64,000 nucleotides of DNA from the NCBI GenBank assembly GCA_965206395.1, contig CBDBJK010000035.1:62001-126000 (forward strand), written 5' to 3'. Position 1 is the first letter of the stretch, and the number at the start of each line of letters is the position of its first letter. This stretch comes from CBDBJK01 sp965206395. GTDB taxonomy: Bacteria > Chloroflexota > Dehalococcoidia > Lucifugimonadales > CATOSD01. The notes under the pieces were generated by a model. The model was not told where the DNA came from, searched no databases, and was given only the letters and a program-made list of their open reading frames with translations. The translations under genes were made by a program, and so were the position numbers. Of this stretch, positions 9,088 to 18,073 are shown in pieces.

Positions 9088-10178
9088 CACAGAAGCCTTG
9101 AGTGAAAAACGCTTGCTATTCCCGGCTCGATTCTTTCTGCCGCACGGAGTGCGTACCTGTCTGTCATGCTGGCTACGTAGTCTACGACGGCATGGCCTTC
9201 GGAACGGCTTCGCAGGCCGTATTCGACAGGTATCTCGTCGCGATTCTTGTCGAAGTGCTGGAACAGAAGCCGAACGATGCGCCGAGCGGCTTGGCCCTCT
9301 TCCCCTTCATCTATAGGCACGTAGACCTTCTGGAACATGAACTCACGCAGAGTCATTACGGCCTGCCTGACCTTCGGACTCATGGTAATCAAAGGCGGCT
9401 CGCTTGCGTTACGCTGCTGAATGCCACTCGCGGCCCAGGATGTCTCGGTGATGTCGCTTACCATTGTGTTAACGCGCTCCGAATGCCGTGCGCCCAGGAC
9501 ATCTATCAATTCTGCGGGTATGTCATTCTCGTTTAGAAACCCGGCGCGAAAGGCATCTGCGAGGTCGTGGTTCAGATAAGCTACTGCGTCGGATATGCGG
9601 CATATCTGGGCTTCCAGGGTCAGGTCGGTGGCAAGTCCGTTGCCGAGGAAGTCGCCTCTGGGTTTGGAGTGATGCTCGATTCCCTGGCGTACTTCCCACG
9701 TCAGATTTAGGCCCTCTCCATCGTTTTCAAGCTGATCCACGATTCTGAGGCTCTGGTGGTTATGGCGGAACCCCCCTGGGTAAAGTCTGCCAAGCTCATC
9801 CTCACCTATGTGACCAAAGGGCGTGTGCCCCATGTCGTGGCCCAGTGCGATGGCTTCCGTGAGGTCTTCGTTCAGATTAAGCGCCCTGGCGATGGTGCGG
9901 GCTATCTGAGCCACTTCCAGCGTGTGTGTCAGGCGTGTGACGTAATGGTCGCCGAGAGGCGCGATGAATACCTGTGTCTTATGTTTGAGGCGACGGAATG
10001 CTTTGCAATGTAGAATGCGGTCCCGGTCCCGCTGGAACTCGGTGCGCAGTTGAGGAGGTTCTTCGGAGACCCTGCGACCACGGCTCTTTCTAGACTTGGT
10101 CGCGAAGGGCGAAAGGGATCCTTCCCGTTCTTCCAGGCGATGCCGAATCGGTGAAGTTGTCGCAGCGATTGGAATAAT
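9087..10178 (-). CDS. dgt: dGTP triphosphohydrolase-like HD protein with non-canonical start
   Basis: The family N-terminus reads in frame from about 10178: LEEREGSLSPFATKSRKSRG, then FQRDRDRILHCKAFRRLKHK. The HD metal site follows (His in RLTHTLE, then GHDMGHTPFGH). The first ATG/GTG/TTG in frame is a GTG at 9914, downstream of the first metal-binding His, so starting there would destroy the enzyme. Just after an in-frame TAA (10181-10179) lie two ATT codons; the one at 10175 sits seven bases after GAGG. Initiation at ATT (as known for infC) or at an internal CTG is inferred; a lost start codon is the alternative. The enzyme would hydrolyse dNTPs to nucleoside and triphosphate. Confidence 0.8.
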   Translation of the reverse strand: MIPIAATTSPIRHRLEEREGSLSPFATKSRKSRGRRVSEEPPQLRTEFQRDRDRILHCKAFRRLKHKTQVFIAPLGDHYVTRLTHTLEVAQIARTIARALNLNEDLTEAIALGHDMGHTPFGHIGEDELGRLYPGGFRHNHQSLRIVDQLENDGEGLNLTWEVRQGIEHHSKPRGDFLGNGLATDLTLEAQICRISDAVAYLNHDLADAFRAGFLNENDIPAELIDVLGARHSERVNTMVSDITETSWAASGIQQRNASEPPLITMSPKVRQAVMTLREFMFQKVYVPIDEGEEGQAARRIVRLLFQHFDKNRDEIPVEYGLRSRSEGHAVVDYVASMTDRYALRAAERIEPGIASVFHSRLL

Positions 10179-10382
10179 TTAGCCTCGCTTAGCCTCAGGC
10201 AAATCTCTTTGGATGATGGGCTGCTGTCCAGACTTCCATCATATTTGACTGCCATTATGGACAAGGCATGGATATCCTATTATAGCACAACCAGATTCAT
10301 GAAGTTAAGGTGGGTTTTTCGCTTTCGATGCGTGTGGCTGCTGTGGATCGTGTGTATGAAAATGGCTTGGACAAGCCCGCAA

Positions 10383-11078
10383 TCAGGTTATGAGAGACAA
10401 GATTTCCGCCAGCGACGAAATTTTGGCGCCATCCCATTCCTCTCGACCGCCGCCGATATCGTCGTCATACGGTGCGCGAATTAGAACGGCTCGCATACCT
10501 GCATCGGACGCGCCCGTCAACTCCTTGCTGCCCCCGTCGCCGACGAAAACGCATCTATGTGGCTCTACCAGAAGTCGCTTGCAGGCAAGCGCATAGATGC
10601 GCGGGTCGGGCTTCCTGAGGCCAACCTCGTAAGAGAATACCGGAGCCTCTATTACTGCCCCGAAGGGCGTGTCAGGCCAGAGGGTAGGAGTCTCTGCGGT
10701 GCAGTCGCTTATCAGCCCAACCTTATAGCCTGACGCCTTCAGTTGCGCAAGAGTCTCAATGGTGTCGTGGCGCGGCTTCAGCGAGCGTCGTATGTGTTTG
10801 AAGCGTATACGAGCGGCATCCGAAATTTGTTCGGCCTCGCGTTGCGCTCCAAGCTCCTGGCAAATCTGCGCAAGGGCGGCGTCCGTAGTCGGCAAAGCTC
10901 CTGTTATTCGCCTGTCGCCCATCTCTAGCCACAGGCGCGTAAAGTCCTCGATGGGTACGGACAAAGCGGCGGCGGTTTCAGACACCACTCGCTCGTACTC
11001 AATGCGTCGGAATTCTGGATGGGTGAGATCATCGATCAGCGTACCGAAGAGGTCGAATATAACCGCGTCATATGACAT
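10383..11078 (-). CDS. HAD superfamily hydrolase (subfamily IA)
   Basis: 231 residues from the ATG at 11078; an upstream GTG at 11096 is in frame. Motif I is FDLFGTL near the N-terminus, with Phe where phosphatases usually carry a second Asp, as in haloacid-dehalogenase-like members. Motif II is the Ser in LISDC. Motif III/IV are the Lys in LRKPDPRIY and VFVGDGGSKEL. A helical cap lies between motifs I and II. It is probably a small-molecule phosphatase or dehalogenase; the substrate cannot be told. It is a single gene between dgt and the divergent GT39-like gene. Confidence 0.85.
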   Translation of the reverse strand: MSYDAVIFDLFGTLIDDLTHPEFRRIEYERVVSETAAALSVPIEDFTRLWLEMGDRRITGALPTTDAALAQICQELGAQREAEQISDAARIRFKHIRRSLKPRHDTIETLAQLKASGYKVGLISDCTAETPTLWPDTPFGAVIEAPVFSYEVGLRKPDPRIYALACKRLLVEPHRCVFVGDGGSKELTGASDAGMRAVLIRAPYDDDIGGGREEWDGAKISSLAEILSLIT

Positions 11079-11291
11079 ATTTACAGCGCCTTGCACAAAA
11101 ATCTAATATTGAACCATACTGAGCTTGTCTCATGTCCATTGGTCGAGAAAAGGGCAGGAATGTGATTTGGATAATACACTGGTTCTTGCTTGCGAGGCAC
11201 TGACCTCAACCTCATTAGCAATAGAATGTTATCAGATGTACGAAGCCGTTGAGAAGTGTAAGAACCAGTATGCAAGATTGCGGATTGACGT

Positions 11292-14087
11292 TTGACAAAG
11301 CCTAGCGCGCTTCGATTGGTGCTAGTCGTGGCGGCGCTGACGCTTGGTGGTGCGGCGCAAATCCTCGTCGGCGGCGGGAACTTCCGATGGGCCATCACCC
11401 CTTATCTGGTGGCGATAGCTGCTATGGTTCTGGCTGTCGCCAACAGGCCCCTGTCGTCATTTATTCCTTCTATTGACAAGCGAATCATGCGCCTTGAAGG
11501 ACATGACATTGGTATGGAGCGCACTGTGGGAATCGGCGGCTTTGCGCTCAGCCTTCTCATGCTCATAGAGTCCTTGCGCCGGTTCGCCGCGGGGCCGCCC
11601 AATACCTGGGCGTGGTATCTCTACGGAGCATCGATGATATTGCTCCTCGTCGTTATGCCAACCATAGAAGGGCGATGGACATCCCTTGCGCGGCGCATTC
11701 GATCGCGAGCACGGCTCACTCTGGAGATTCAGAGCGTGCTTCAGTGGTCGGTGTTGGCGGCGATTCTAATTCTAGCCTTGTTTGTAAGGCTATATGGTCT
11801 GCGTGAGCTTCCCCCTGGCCTCTGGCACGACGAGGCAGACAACCTCTTGCGCGCGGCGAGTATTCAGCAGGACCTGGGTTCAGCCCCCGTATTCGCCGCC
11901 ACAGTGCCGACTCTTTACCTTCTTCCAGTGGCTGTGATGACAGGGCTTCTGGGCATCACGCCGGAGGCCATTCGCCTTGTCAGCGTGGCGTTCTCGCTGG
12001 CGGGAATAGTCGCCGTGTTCCTTCTGGCTCGGCTGCTCATGGGGCCATTTCTTGGCCTTGTCGCCGCTTTCATTCTGGCAGTGATGAGATGGGACATCAA
12101 CTTCGGGCGCATCGGAATGCACCCGATCACGATGTCCTTGACTACTGCCCTTGCGGCTTACCTTACGCTGCGCGCTCTGAATAGCCGACGACTGTCCGAC
12201 TTCGGATACGCGGGAGCGGCGCTGGGCTTCGGGATGTGGCTCTACGCCTCGTTTCTCCTGTTCCCTCTGGTTATAGGGCTTATACTGCTTCACTACCTTA
12301 TATTTCAGCGCCCTGAGATCAAGCGATTTCTGCTACAGGTCTTCGTCATGGGAGCAGTAATGCTTTTGATTGCTGCCCCCGTGCTGCAATTCGCCTTGAT
12401 CGAGTCGGACATATTCTTCGACAGATCGAGGACAACCTCCGTGTTTAGGCTGATGCCCTTCGGCGACGCAGTGGGTCAAATCAGGTCGAGCCTTGGGAAA
12501 CATGCCCTGATGTTCAACTACGAGGGCGACCCGAACCCACGCCATAACCTGCCTCATGCGCCGATGCTCGATTTCCTGTCCAGGATACTGCTGGTGCTTG
12601 GACTGGGCGTCGTCCTGATGCGTTGGCGCAGCGTCACGCTGATAGCTCTGCCTTTCTGGATTTTCTTGATGGCTCTGCCGGGTGTGCTTACAGTGCCCTG
12701 GGAGGCCCCGCAAGCTCTGAGGTCGATTGGAGTAGTCCCGGCAGTGGTTCTGACAATTACACTGGCGTTAGGAGTCGTCTGGCATGCCGGACGCGCCTCG
12801 CCCTGGCCGATAGTGAGAGGTGGCACGCCTTTTGCGCTGGCCGGACTGCTGGGCGTCATCGCTTGTCTGAACATCAACACCTACTTCGGTGAACAGGCCA
12901 GCGACCCGGAGGTATACGCCTCGTTTACAACTGACGGGACGCTCATAGGCAGGCACATGCTGAGGCAACAGAGTAGAGGATACAGCCTTTACGCGTCGAG
13001 GCAGTTCAAGTTCAGCATTAGCATCGACCTGGCGGCCAATAAACCACGCTACGAGGTCATTCGCGTTCCAACAGACATTCCAATCGACGCAACGCGAATC
13101 GGAAACGGGGTGTCCATATACCTGGAACCGCGCGAGGGGAGCGTGTTCCGCTTGCTGAAGGCGTACTACCCCGATGCTCGCTTCGAGGAGGTGCGTCCTC
13201 CCGGCGGAGGCGACGTGATGTACTACTCGGCAGTGATAAGTCGGGAGCAGCTTGAGGCTCGCCAGGGACTGAGAGCGCAGTATACGCTCTTGGATGGCAC
13301 GGTTCGGAACGCCATCAAGACGAGCACAGAGGCATCGTGGCTGCTTGAGAGCAAACCGGAGGAAGCCCCCTTCGACCTGGTTTGGGAAGGAGCTTTGCAT
13401 ATCGCCAGTCCGGGCGAGTATTTGCTGGCATTAGAGGAAGGAACAGACGCCGAGGTGTGGATGGACGCTCGCCGAATCTTATGGAGCGGTCAAACCTCGG
13501 TGCGAATCGAACCTGCTGTGGGGCTTCACTCGTTCGAGGTGCGAGGCCGCGTCGAAGACCGTGCCAGCGTGCTGCGATTGCTGTGGCCGCCGCCAGACGG
13601 CCAGCTAGAGCCGATTCCAGCCGCGAACCTGTACAACGGCTCGGTGCGTCCCCTTGGGCTGACAGGACGCTTCTACGAATCAGGCGTTGAGGATGGACTC
13701 TTCGACGCCTCGCGCATAACGCCCGCTATGGACGCTTTCTGGTACGATCCAGTGGTGCCGGAGCCGTACCTTGCTGTGTGGGAAGGTGCGCTGGATGTGC
13801 TTGTCGGCGGCGACCATCGCTTTGAGGTTCGAGGCTTCGGCGCCGTGAAGCTGTTCATCGACAGCGACCTGCTTGCGCAGCATCCCCCTGCCGAGTCTGC
13901 GCCTTCCAACGCGCGCTTGAGCATCGACGCTGGCAAGCATCAGATTCGCGTAGAATACTCATCGCCGTCTCCGCCATCGGAGTTCGAGGTCTTATGGGCA
14001 CCGCCCGGCAGACCGCTGGAACCCCTCCCAATCGAACAGCTTTCGCCTGCGTTGGAGCATACGTTTGCCTTCGTGGGCGGCGAGTAG
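11292..14087 (+). CDS. GT39-like membrane glycosyltransferase fused to PA14-like domains
   Basis: 931 residues from a TTG with no clear ribosome binding site. The first ~520 residues hold about a dozen hydrophobic segments. A loop reading LPPGLWHDEADN carries the Asp-Glu pair (180-181) typical of GT-C enzymes of the ArnT/PMT class, which transfer sugars from polyprenyl-phosphate donors outside the membrane. The C-terminal ~290 residues contain two PA14-like beta-sandwich repeats (around GLRAQYTLLDGTVRN and GLTGRFYESGVEDG), a sugar-binding fold. The acceptor is unknown. A short hairpin follows the stop and the cupin gene converges on it. Confidence 0.8.
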   Translation: MTKPSALRLVLVVAALTLGGAAQILVGGGNFRWAITPYLVAIAAMVLAVANRPLSSFIPSIDKRIMRLEGHDIGMERTVGIGGFALSLLMLIESLRRFAAGPPNTWAWYLYGASMILLLVVMPTIEGRWTSLARRIRSRARLTLEIQSVLQWSVLAAILILALFVRLYGLRELPPGLWHDEADNLLRAASIQQDLGSAPVFAATVPTLYLLPVAVMTGLLGITPEAIRLVSVAFSLAGIVAVFLLARLLMGPFLGLVAAFILAVMRWDINFGRIGMHPITMSLTTALAAYLTLRALNSRRLSDFGYAGAALGFGMWLYASFLLFPLVIGLILLHYLIFQRPEIKRFLLQVFVMGAVMLLIAAPVLQFALIESDIFFDRSRTTSVFRLMPFGDAVGQIRSSLGKHALMFNYEGDPNPRHNLPHAPMLDFLSRILLVLGLGVVLMRWRSVTLIALPFWIFLMALPGVLTVPWEAPQALRSIGVVPAVVLTITLALGVVWHAGRASPWPIVRGGTPFALAGLLGVIACLNINTYFGEQASDPEVYASFTTDGTLIGRHMLRQQSRGYSLYASRQFKFSISIDLAANKPRYEVIRVPTDIPIDATRIGNGVSIYLEPREGSVFRLLKAYYPDARFEEVRPPGGGDVMYYSAVISREQLEARQGLRAQYTLLDGTVRNAIKTSTEASWLLESKPEEAPFDLVWEGALHIASPGEYLLALEEGTDAEVWMDARRILWSGQTSVRIEPAVGLHSFEVRGRVEDRASVLRLLWPPPDGQLEPIPAANLYNGSVRPLGLTGRFYESGVEDGLFDASRITPAMDAFWYDPVVPEPYLAVWEGALDVLVGGDHRFEVRGFGAVKLFIDSDLLAQHPPAESAPSNARLSIDAGKHQIRVEYSSPSPPSEFEVLWAPPGRPLEPLPIEQLSPALEHTFAFVGGE

Positions 14088-14116
14088 GGGCATTCTTATG
14101 CGAAAGGATGCCCCTA
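14085..14116. terminator. Hairpin between convergent genes
   Basis: A nine-base perfect stem (TAGGGGCAT / ATGCCCCTA) with a 14-base loop overlaps the stop codon of the GT39-like gene and lies six bases from the cupin stop. No long T-run follows, so its role as a shared terminator is inferred from position. Confidence 0.5.
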
Positions 14117-14121
14117 CAAAA

Positions 14122-14505
14122 TCAACCCCCGTGCGACTCTGGCGGTATGCCTTCGAGGTATGTGGTGTGGTTGAACGGGTCTGGCACGGGGAAGAAGGTC
14201 ACTAATCGCGCATCGCCGGGGCCTACGCTCGTGAAGGCGTGCGGCACGTTGGGCGGAATGACCAGCGTGTGATTTGCTCCAACCTCTTGAACTTCATCTC
14301 CAAGGCGTGCCTCTAGTGTGCCTTCCAGGATCGTGATAAGCTCGTCGGCCTCGTGCGTATGAAGCGGCGCGCCCGCACCAACGCCAACGACACTGTATGA
14401 CATGCTGCTGCTCGTAGTGCCGTCGCCGGGTCTGGTGATGTCCCACTTGTGATAGTTGGGTCGCCAGGGAGTCTCCGGTATGCTGTCGTGGTTGATGATG
14501 GGCAT
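14122..14505 (-). CDS. Cupin domain protein
   Basis: 127 residues forming a single small cupin barrel. Motif 1 is PLHTHEADELITILEG with two His and a Glu as likely metal ligands, and motif 2 is PPNVPHAF with the third His. AAGGTGAG upstream serves as ribosome binding site. Such proteins are small metal-dependent isomerases, dioxygenases or sensors; nothing here fixes the substrate. It converges with the GT39-like gene. Confidence 0.85.
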   Translation of the reverse strand: MPIINHDSIPETPWRPNYHKWDITRPGDGTTSSSMSYSVVGVGAGAPLHTHEADELITILEGTLEARLGDEVQEVGANHTLVIPPNVPHAFTSVGPGDARLVTFFPVPDPFNHTTYLEGIPPESHGG

Positions 14506-14655
14506 GGCTATCTCACCTTAAAATGCGATTCGTTCGATATCCTGGGTTTTCAACAGTCTTTCGCTCCAAGCGCTTTGAGAGCAAATTTTACTTTAGAGCC
14601 TGTGGTGGTTTCTCTGGCATAATATTAACATTCGCTGTTAGTTAGAAGGAAGGCA

Positions 14656-14817
14656 TATGGCGTGTGCCTCCCAGCTGTACACAATTTTGGGTATACTTCA
14701 GTGGGTCGCGCCAGGAGTCATTCAATTTGAACACACTCTGGCATACGGCTCGGCCCATCACACGCGACGAAAAGCGAAAATCAACCAACGCGGCGACTCC
14801 CGATTCGAAGGCTGGTG
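14656..14817 (+). CDS. Possible small protein, 53 residues
   Basis: An ATG follows GAAGGAAGG at a suitable distance and the frame runs 53 codons. The N-terminal half is hydrophobic (MACASQLYTILGILQWV) and the C-terminal part is basic. It ends 16 bases before the next gene. No homologue is recognised. The good ribosome binding site is the main support, so this is tentative. The rest of 14506-14833 shows nothing. Confidence 0.3.
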
Positions 14818-14833
14818 AACATAGTGGATACCA

Positions 14834-15289
14834 ATGAGTGAAAAGATAACACCCGATGGACCCGATTGCCAAAACGCCGATGTCCGGGCAGCGGTGCGAG
14901 ACACTGAATGGCTGATGCGAGTCAGAGTCAGGGCAGCCGAAATTTTTGCGCAACGCTTCCCAGGCACGGATGAGGACCGCTCGCATCGACCAGAGTCGCG
15001 ATTGTCCTCGGAATCAGCCCACGTCCTGTCCGGCCTTTTGGAGGACTTGCAGAGCGCATACGATATGTCGGACGACGCCTTTGGCATGTTCGCGCTGACA
15101 TATGTTTTGCGACGTGCACCCGAATATCAAGGCGAACCGAGCGGCAAGCTAGTGGAGGCGGCCCTGAGCGCGATTGCTCAGGCTATCGAAGAAGACGCCG
15201 AGGCTGGTGCCGACGATGTGAGCCTGTATGCACTGGGCTTCATTCACGGGATGTCGGCTGCGGTAAAGAACATTCATATGAACGCGTAA
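14834..15289 (+). CDS. Hypothetical soluble protein
   Basis: 151 residues. The composition is acidic and helical with no signal peptide, membrane segment or Cys motif. A region near SSESAHVLSGLLEDLQSAYDMSDDAFGMFAL looks like a compact helical bundle. The ATG at 14834 lacks a good ribosome binding site. I do not recognise a family. It is upstream of msrB by about 200 bases and need not be cotranscribed. Confidence 0.55.
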   Translation: MSEKITPDGPDCQNADVRAAVRDTEWLMRVRVRAAEIFAQRFPGTDEDRSHRPESRLSSESAHVLSGLLEDLQSAYDMSDDAFGMFALTYVLRRAPEYQGEPSGKLVEAALSAIAQAIEEDAEAGADDVSLYALGFIHGMSAAVKNIHMNA

Positions 15290-15442
15290 CCGCTCAACTA
15301 CGAGGACGGAAGCCCATAGCTGGTTGGCTTTGCTATGCGAACCCGGAGGCACTATACTGGCGTCATATCACAGGCCAGAACAGTGGCCCTTGACTTGGCA
15401 GTTGCCGCAATATGAAGAAGTGAACTCGGCTATTTAACCAAC

Positions 15443-15481
15443 TCCTTCCTGCACGGGGGGTTAACCTCGGAGCAGGGAGGA
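15443..15481 (+). promoter_or_regulatory. Leader hairpin sequestering a GGAGG upstream of msrB
   Basis: TCCTTCCTGC (15443-15452) can pair with GCAGGGAGGA (15472-15481), ten pairs with one G-U, enclosing an inner GGGGTT/AACCTC palindrome. The 3' arm contains a GGGAGG that precedes a tiny ORF ATG-CGA-GGC-TAA just upstream of msrB. It could control access to a ribosome binding site or be a terminator-like leader. No known riboswitch class is recognised. Confidence 0.4.
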
Positions 15482-15507
15482 ACCATAATGCGAGGCTAAG
15501 ATTGAAC

Positions 15508-15885
15508 ATGGACGAATCAAACTACAATCCACTTTCGGCGCAGGAGCGATACGTAATCGAATCGAAGGGAACCGAGCGGCCTTTCTCTGGGGAGTATGAC
15601 GACTTTTACAAGGAAGGCATATATATTTGCCGACGATGTAACGCCGAACTTTATCGCTCTGCCGACAAGTTTGACGCTCATTGTGGCTGGCCGTCGTTTG
15701 ATCAGGAGATAGCTGGAGCCGTGAAACGTTTACCCGATCCCGACGGTCAGCGGACGGAGGTCGAGTGTGTCAACTGCGGTGGACATCTGGGTCACGTATT
15801 CTTTGGAGAAGGCTTTACCGCAACCAACGATCGTCATTGCATTAACTCCCTTTCGATGAAATTCGTGCCTCTAGAGCAAGGATAG
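15508..15885 (+). CDS. msrB: Peptide methionine (R)-S-oxide reductase
   Basis: 125 residues from the ATG at 15508; a TTG two codons earlier at 15502 sits closer to the GAGG at 15493 and may be the true start. Two zinc-binding CxxC pairs (CRRC and CVNC), the substrate-pocket motif HCGWPSF and the catalytic Cys in NDRHCINSLSM define MsrB. It reduces methionine-R-sulfoxide in proteins. It is a single-domain form without MsrA. Confidence 0.95.
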   Translation: MDESNYNPLSAQERYVIESKGTERPFSGEYDDFYKEGIYICRRCNAELYRSADKFDAHCGWPSFDQEIAGAVKRLPDPDGQRTEVECVNCGGHLGHVFFGEGFTATNDRHCINSLSMKFVPLEQG

Positions 15886-16042
15886 AAGCTAAAAGAGTTT
15901 CTAATGTATGGCTCCGGCAGTTCACCTCGGCGGTTGGACTGAGTTCAAGGCGCTCTGATCGGCCCGCCACGAGGCATTAGCCACAGAAGCATACATCGGT
16001 AGAGACTATTACTATTGGAAGTCTTCACGGAGGTAAATCCCC

Positions 16043-16954
16043 ATGTCGCTGCCACCACATCGGATAGATTACACGCCAATAATCGATCGCCCGAAGATTT
16101 CGTGGCCTAATGGGGCACGTGTCGCGTTGTGGATAGCGCCAAACGTCGAGCATTACGAATACCTGCCCGAGTACGACGGTCTGCGCGATCCCTGGCCCAG
16201 AGTGCCGTATCCCGATGTCCAGCAGTATTCCTATCGAGATTACGGCAATCGGGTAGGTTTCTGGCGCATGCTGGAGGTTCTGGACAGGTACGACATCAAG
16301 TGCTGCGTGTCACTCAACATGGCTGTTCTAGAGCATTATCCAGAGGTTGCCGAGGCCATGATAAAACGAGACTGGGACTACATGAGCCACGGCATATACA
16401 ACACGGAGTATCTCAACACGTACTCGGAGGAGCGCGAGCGGGAGTTTTATCAGGATTGCATCGATACTCTTTTCCGCCATACTGGAAAACGACTCAAAGG
16501 CATGCTTGGCCCCTCTATATCGGGCACCGAGCGCACTCCCGACCTTATGGCAGAAGCAGGCCTCATCTACCACACTGATTGGGTGCACGACGACCAGCCT
16601 GTGCCCATAAGGGTCAAATCAGGCAAGCTGATCTCCGTCCCCTATACGTTTGAACTCAACGACGTACCTACGTTTCGCACCCACAACGAGGGTGAGTATT
16701 TCGTTAGGATGTGCAAGGCGCAGTTTGACCAGCTTTACAAAGAGGGTGAGGATAGCGGGAGGATCATGTGTATAGCGCTTCACCCTTATATCATAGGCCA
16801 GCCGCATCGCATCAAGTATCTCGACGAGATTCTGAGCTACGTCATGTCTCACGATGGGGTTTGGCAGACCACGGCAGATGAAATCGCCGAATACTACATA
16901 GCCAATTACTACGATGAGACGGTCGCTTATGCCGAGCGGCTGAATTCCAGGTAA
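16043..16954 (+). CDS. Allantoinase-like polysaccharide deacetylase family protein (copy 1)
   Basis: 303 residues after a GGAGG ribosome binding site. It has a NodB/PuuE-type fold: N-terminal strand RVALWIAPNVEHYEY, central YMSHGIYNTEY with a candidate metal His, and a late HPYIIGQPHRIK motif. The family includes cofactor-independent allantoinase (PuuE) and other amidohydrolytic deacetylases. The canonical NodB Asp-Asp pair is not evident. The gene is followed after 36 bases by a paralogue in the same direction, so the two products may form a complex or act on related amides. The substrate is not known. Confidence 0.85.
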   Translation: MSLPPHRIDYTPIIDRPKISWPNGARVALWIAPNVEHYEYLPEYDGLRDPWPRVPYPDVQQYSYRDYGNRVGFWRMLEVLDRYDIKCCVSLNMAVLEHYPEVAEAMIKRDWDYMSHGIYNTEYLNTYSEEREREFYQDCIDTLFRHTGKRLKGMLGPSISGTERTPDLMAEAGLIYHTDWVHDDQPVPIRVKSGKLISVPYTFELNDVPTFRTHNEGEYFVRMCKAQFDQLYKEGEDSGRIMCIALHPYIIGQPHRIKYLDEILSYVMSHDGVWQTTADEIAEYYIANYYDETVAYAERLNSR

Positions 16955-16990
16955 CCTCAGACGATAAGTCGATGCAATGGAGAAGGTGAA

Positions 16991-17917
16991 ATGCCCACAC
17001 AACGCCGCGTCGGTATGGATCACGAACATTACGACTGGTCGCCCATCATCAAGAGAGGGGCGCTCAAATGGCCGAACAACGCGCGAGTCGCGATATGCGT
17101 GATCGTTAATCTGGATCACGTCGAGTGGATCGCTCCTGAGGGGGCCTATCAGCTTGCCGTGCCACCTGGCGGCCTGGGCCGTCGAACGTTCCCAGAGTAT
17201 GCCATGCTGTCCCATAGGGAATATGGTCATCGCGTCGGGATATTTCGAGTACTTGACTCCCTTGAAAAGCACGGCATCAAACCAACCGTAGCCATGGATG
17301 CCTTGACCGCCGAGCATTATCCGTATCTCGTAGACCATTGCCTGAAGCGTGGGGCCGAGATCATAGGTCATGGCATAGCAGCGAGCCAGATGATAACCAG
17401 CAAAATGAGCGAGCATGAGGAGAGAGAGTATATTCGGTCGTCCATCGAGGTCTTGACACGTGCGACTGGCTCGGCCCCGATTGGTTGGTCGGGTCCTGAA
17501 TATGGTGAGTCAGCGAGGACGCCGCAACTACTTGCGGAGGCGGGCATCCGCTACGTGTGCGACTGGGCTAATGACGAGCAGCCGTATCCCATGAAAACTG
17601 CTGTCGGCGAACTGTCAGCTCTGCCTATTATGTGGGAATTGGATGATGTAAATGCTCTTTGGGATCGGAATGTTGAATTCGATAGGTATTCCCAATTAAT
17701 CAAGGAGAGCTTCGCGACCCTCTACGATGACGGAGCACAGAGTGGTAGGCTTATGGTTTTGAACCTGCACCCTTGGCTCATTGGTCAGCCATATAGAATC
17801 AAGTCTCTCGACGAGGCCTTTGAGGACATCATGCAGAGGGATGCTGTTTGGGCAGCAACAGGCTCAGAGATAGTGGACTGGTATCAAAGTAATCCCCCAG
17901 CCATTGCGACATCCTGA
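16991..17917 (+). CDS. Allantoinase-like polysaccharide deacetylase family protein (copy 2)
   Basis: 308 residues, preceded by AGAAGGTGA. It is paralogous to the preceding gene: shared WPNNARVAICVIVNLDHVEW start, IIGHGIAASQM in place of YMSHGIYNTEY, WSGPEYGESARTPQLLAEAGI, and HPWLIGQPYRIK near the end. The His in GHG and the late His are kept in both copies, consistent with a shared metal site. It probably hydrolyses an amide or carbamoyl substrate and was formed by tandem duplication. A carboxymuconolactone-decarboxylase-like gene follows 156 bases later. Confidence 0.85.
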   Translation: MPTQRRVGMDHEHYDWSPIIKRGALKWPNNARVAICVIVNLDHVEWIAPEGAYQLAVPPGGLGRRTFPEYAMLSHREYGHRVGIFRVLDSLEKHGIKPTVAMDALTAEHYPYLVDHCLKRGAEIIGHGIAASQMITSKMSEHEEREYIRSSIEVLTRATGSAPIGWSGPEYGESARTPQLLAEAGIRYVCDWANDEQPYPMKTAVGELSALPIMWELDDVNALWDRNVEFDRYSQLIKESFATLYDDGAQSGRLMVLNLHPWLIGQPYRIKSLDEAFEDIMQRDAVWAATGSEIVDWYQSNPPAIATS

Positions 17918-18073
17918 CCCCCCTGGCTCGCTTATGCGCGCTTCGAAGTTCGGGGCTTTGAAAGATCGTGAGCGTTCAGTCCTCTCCTGACACTCGAAGG
18001 GGGAACGCTTACCACATATGAATCGCCAGCAGGTAGCCCTGTACGAAAATCTGCACTTTAGAGGAGATGAGGT

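Noticed and set aside
9929..10264. Minus-strand ORF of 111 codons over the dgt N-terminus
   Set aside because: The conserved dGTPase N-terminus lies in another frame through the same bases, so this ORF is a shadow.
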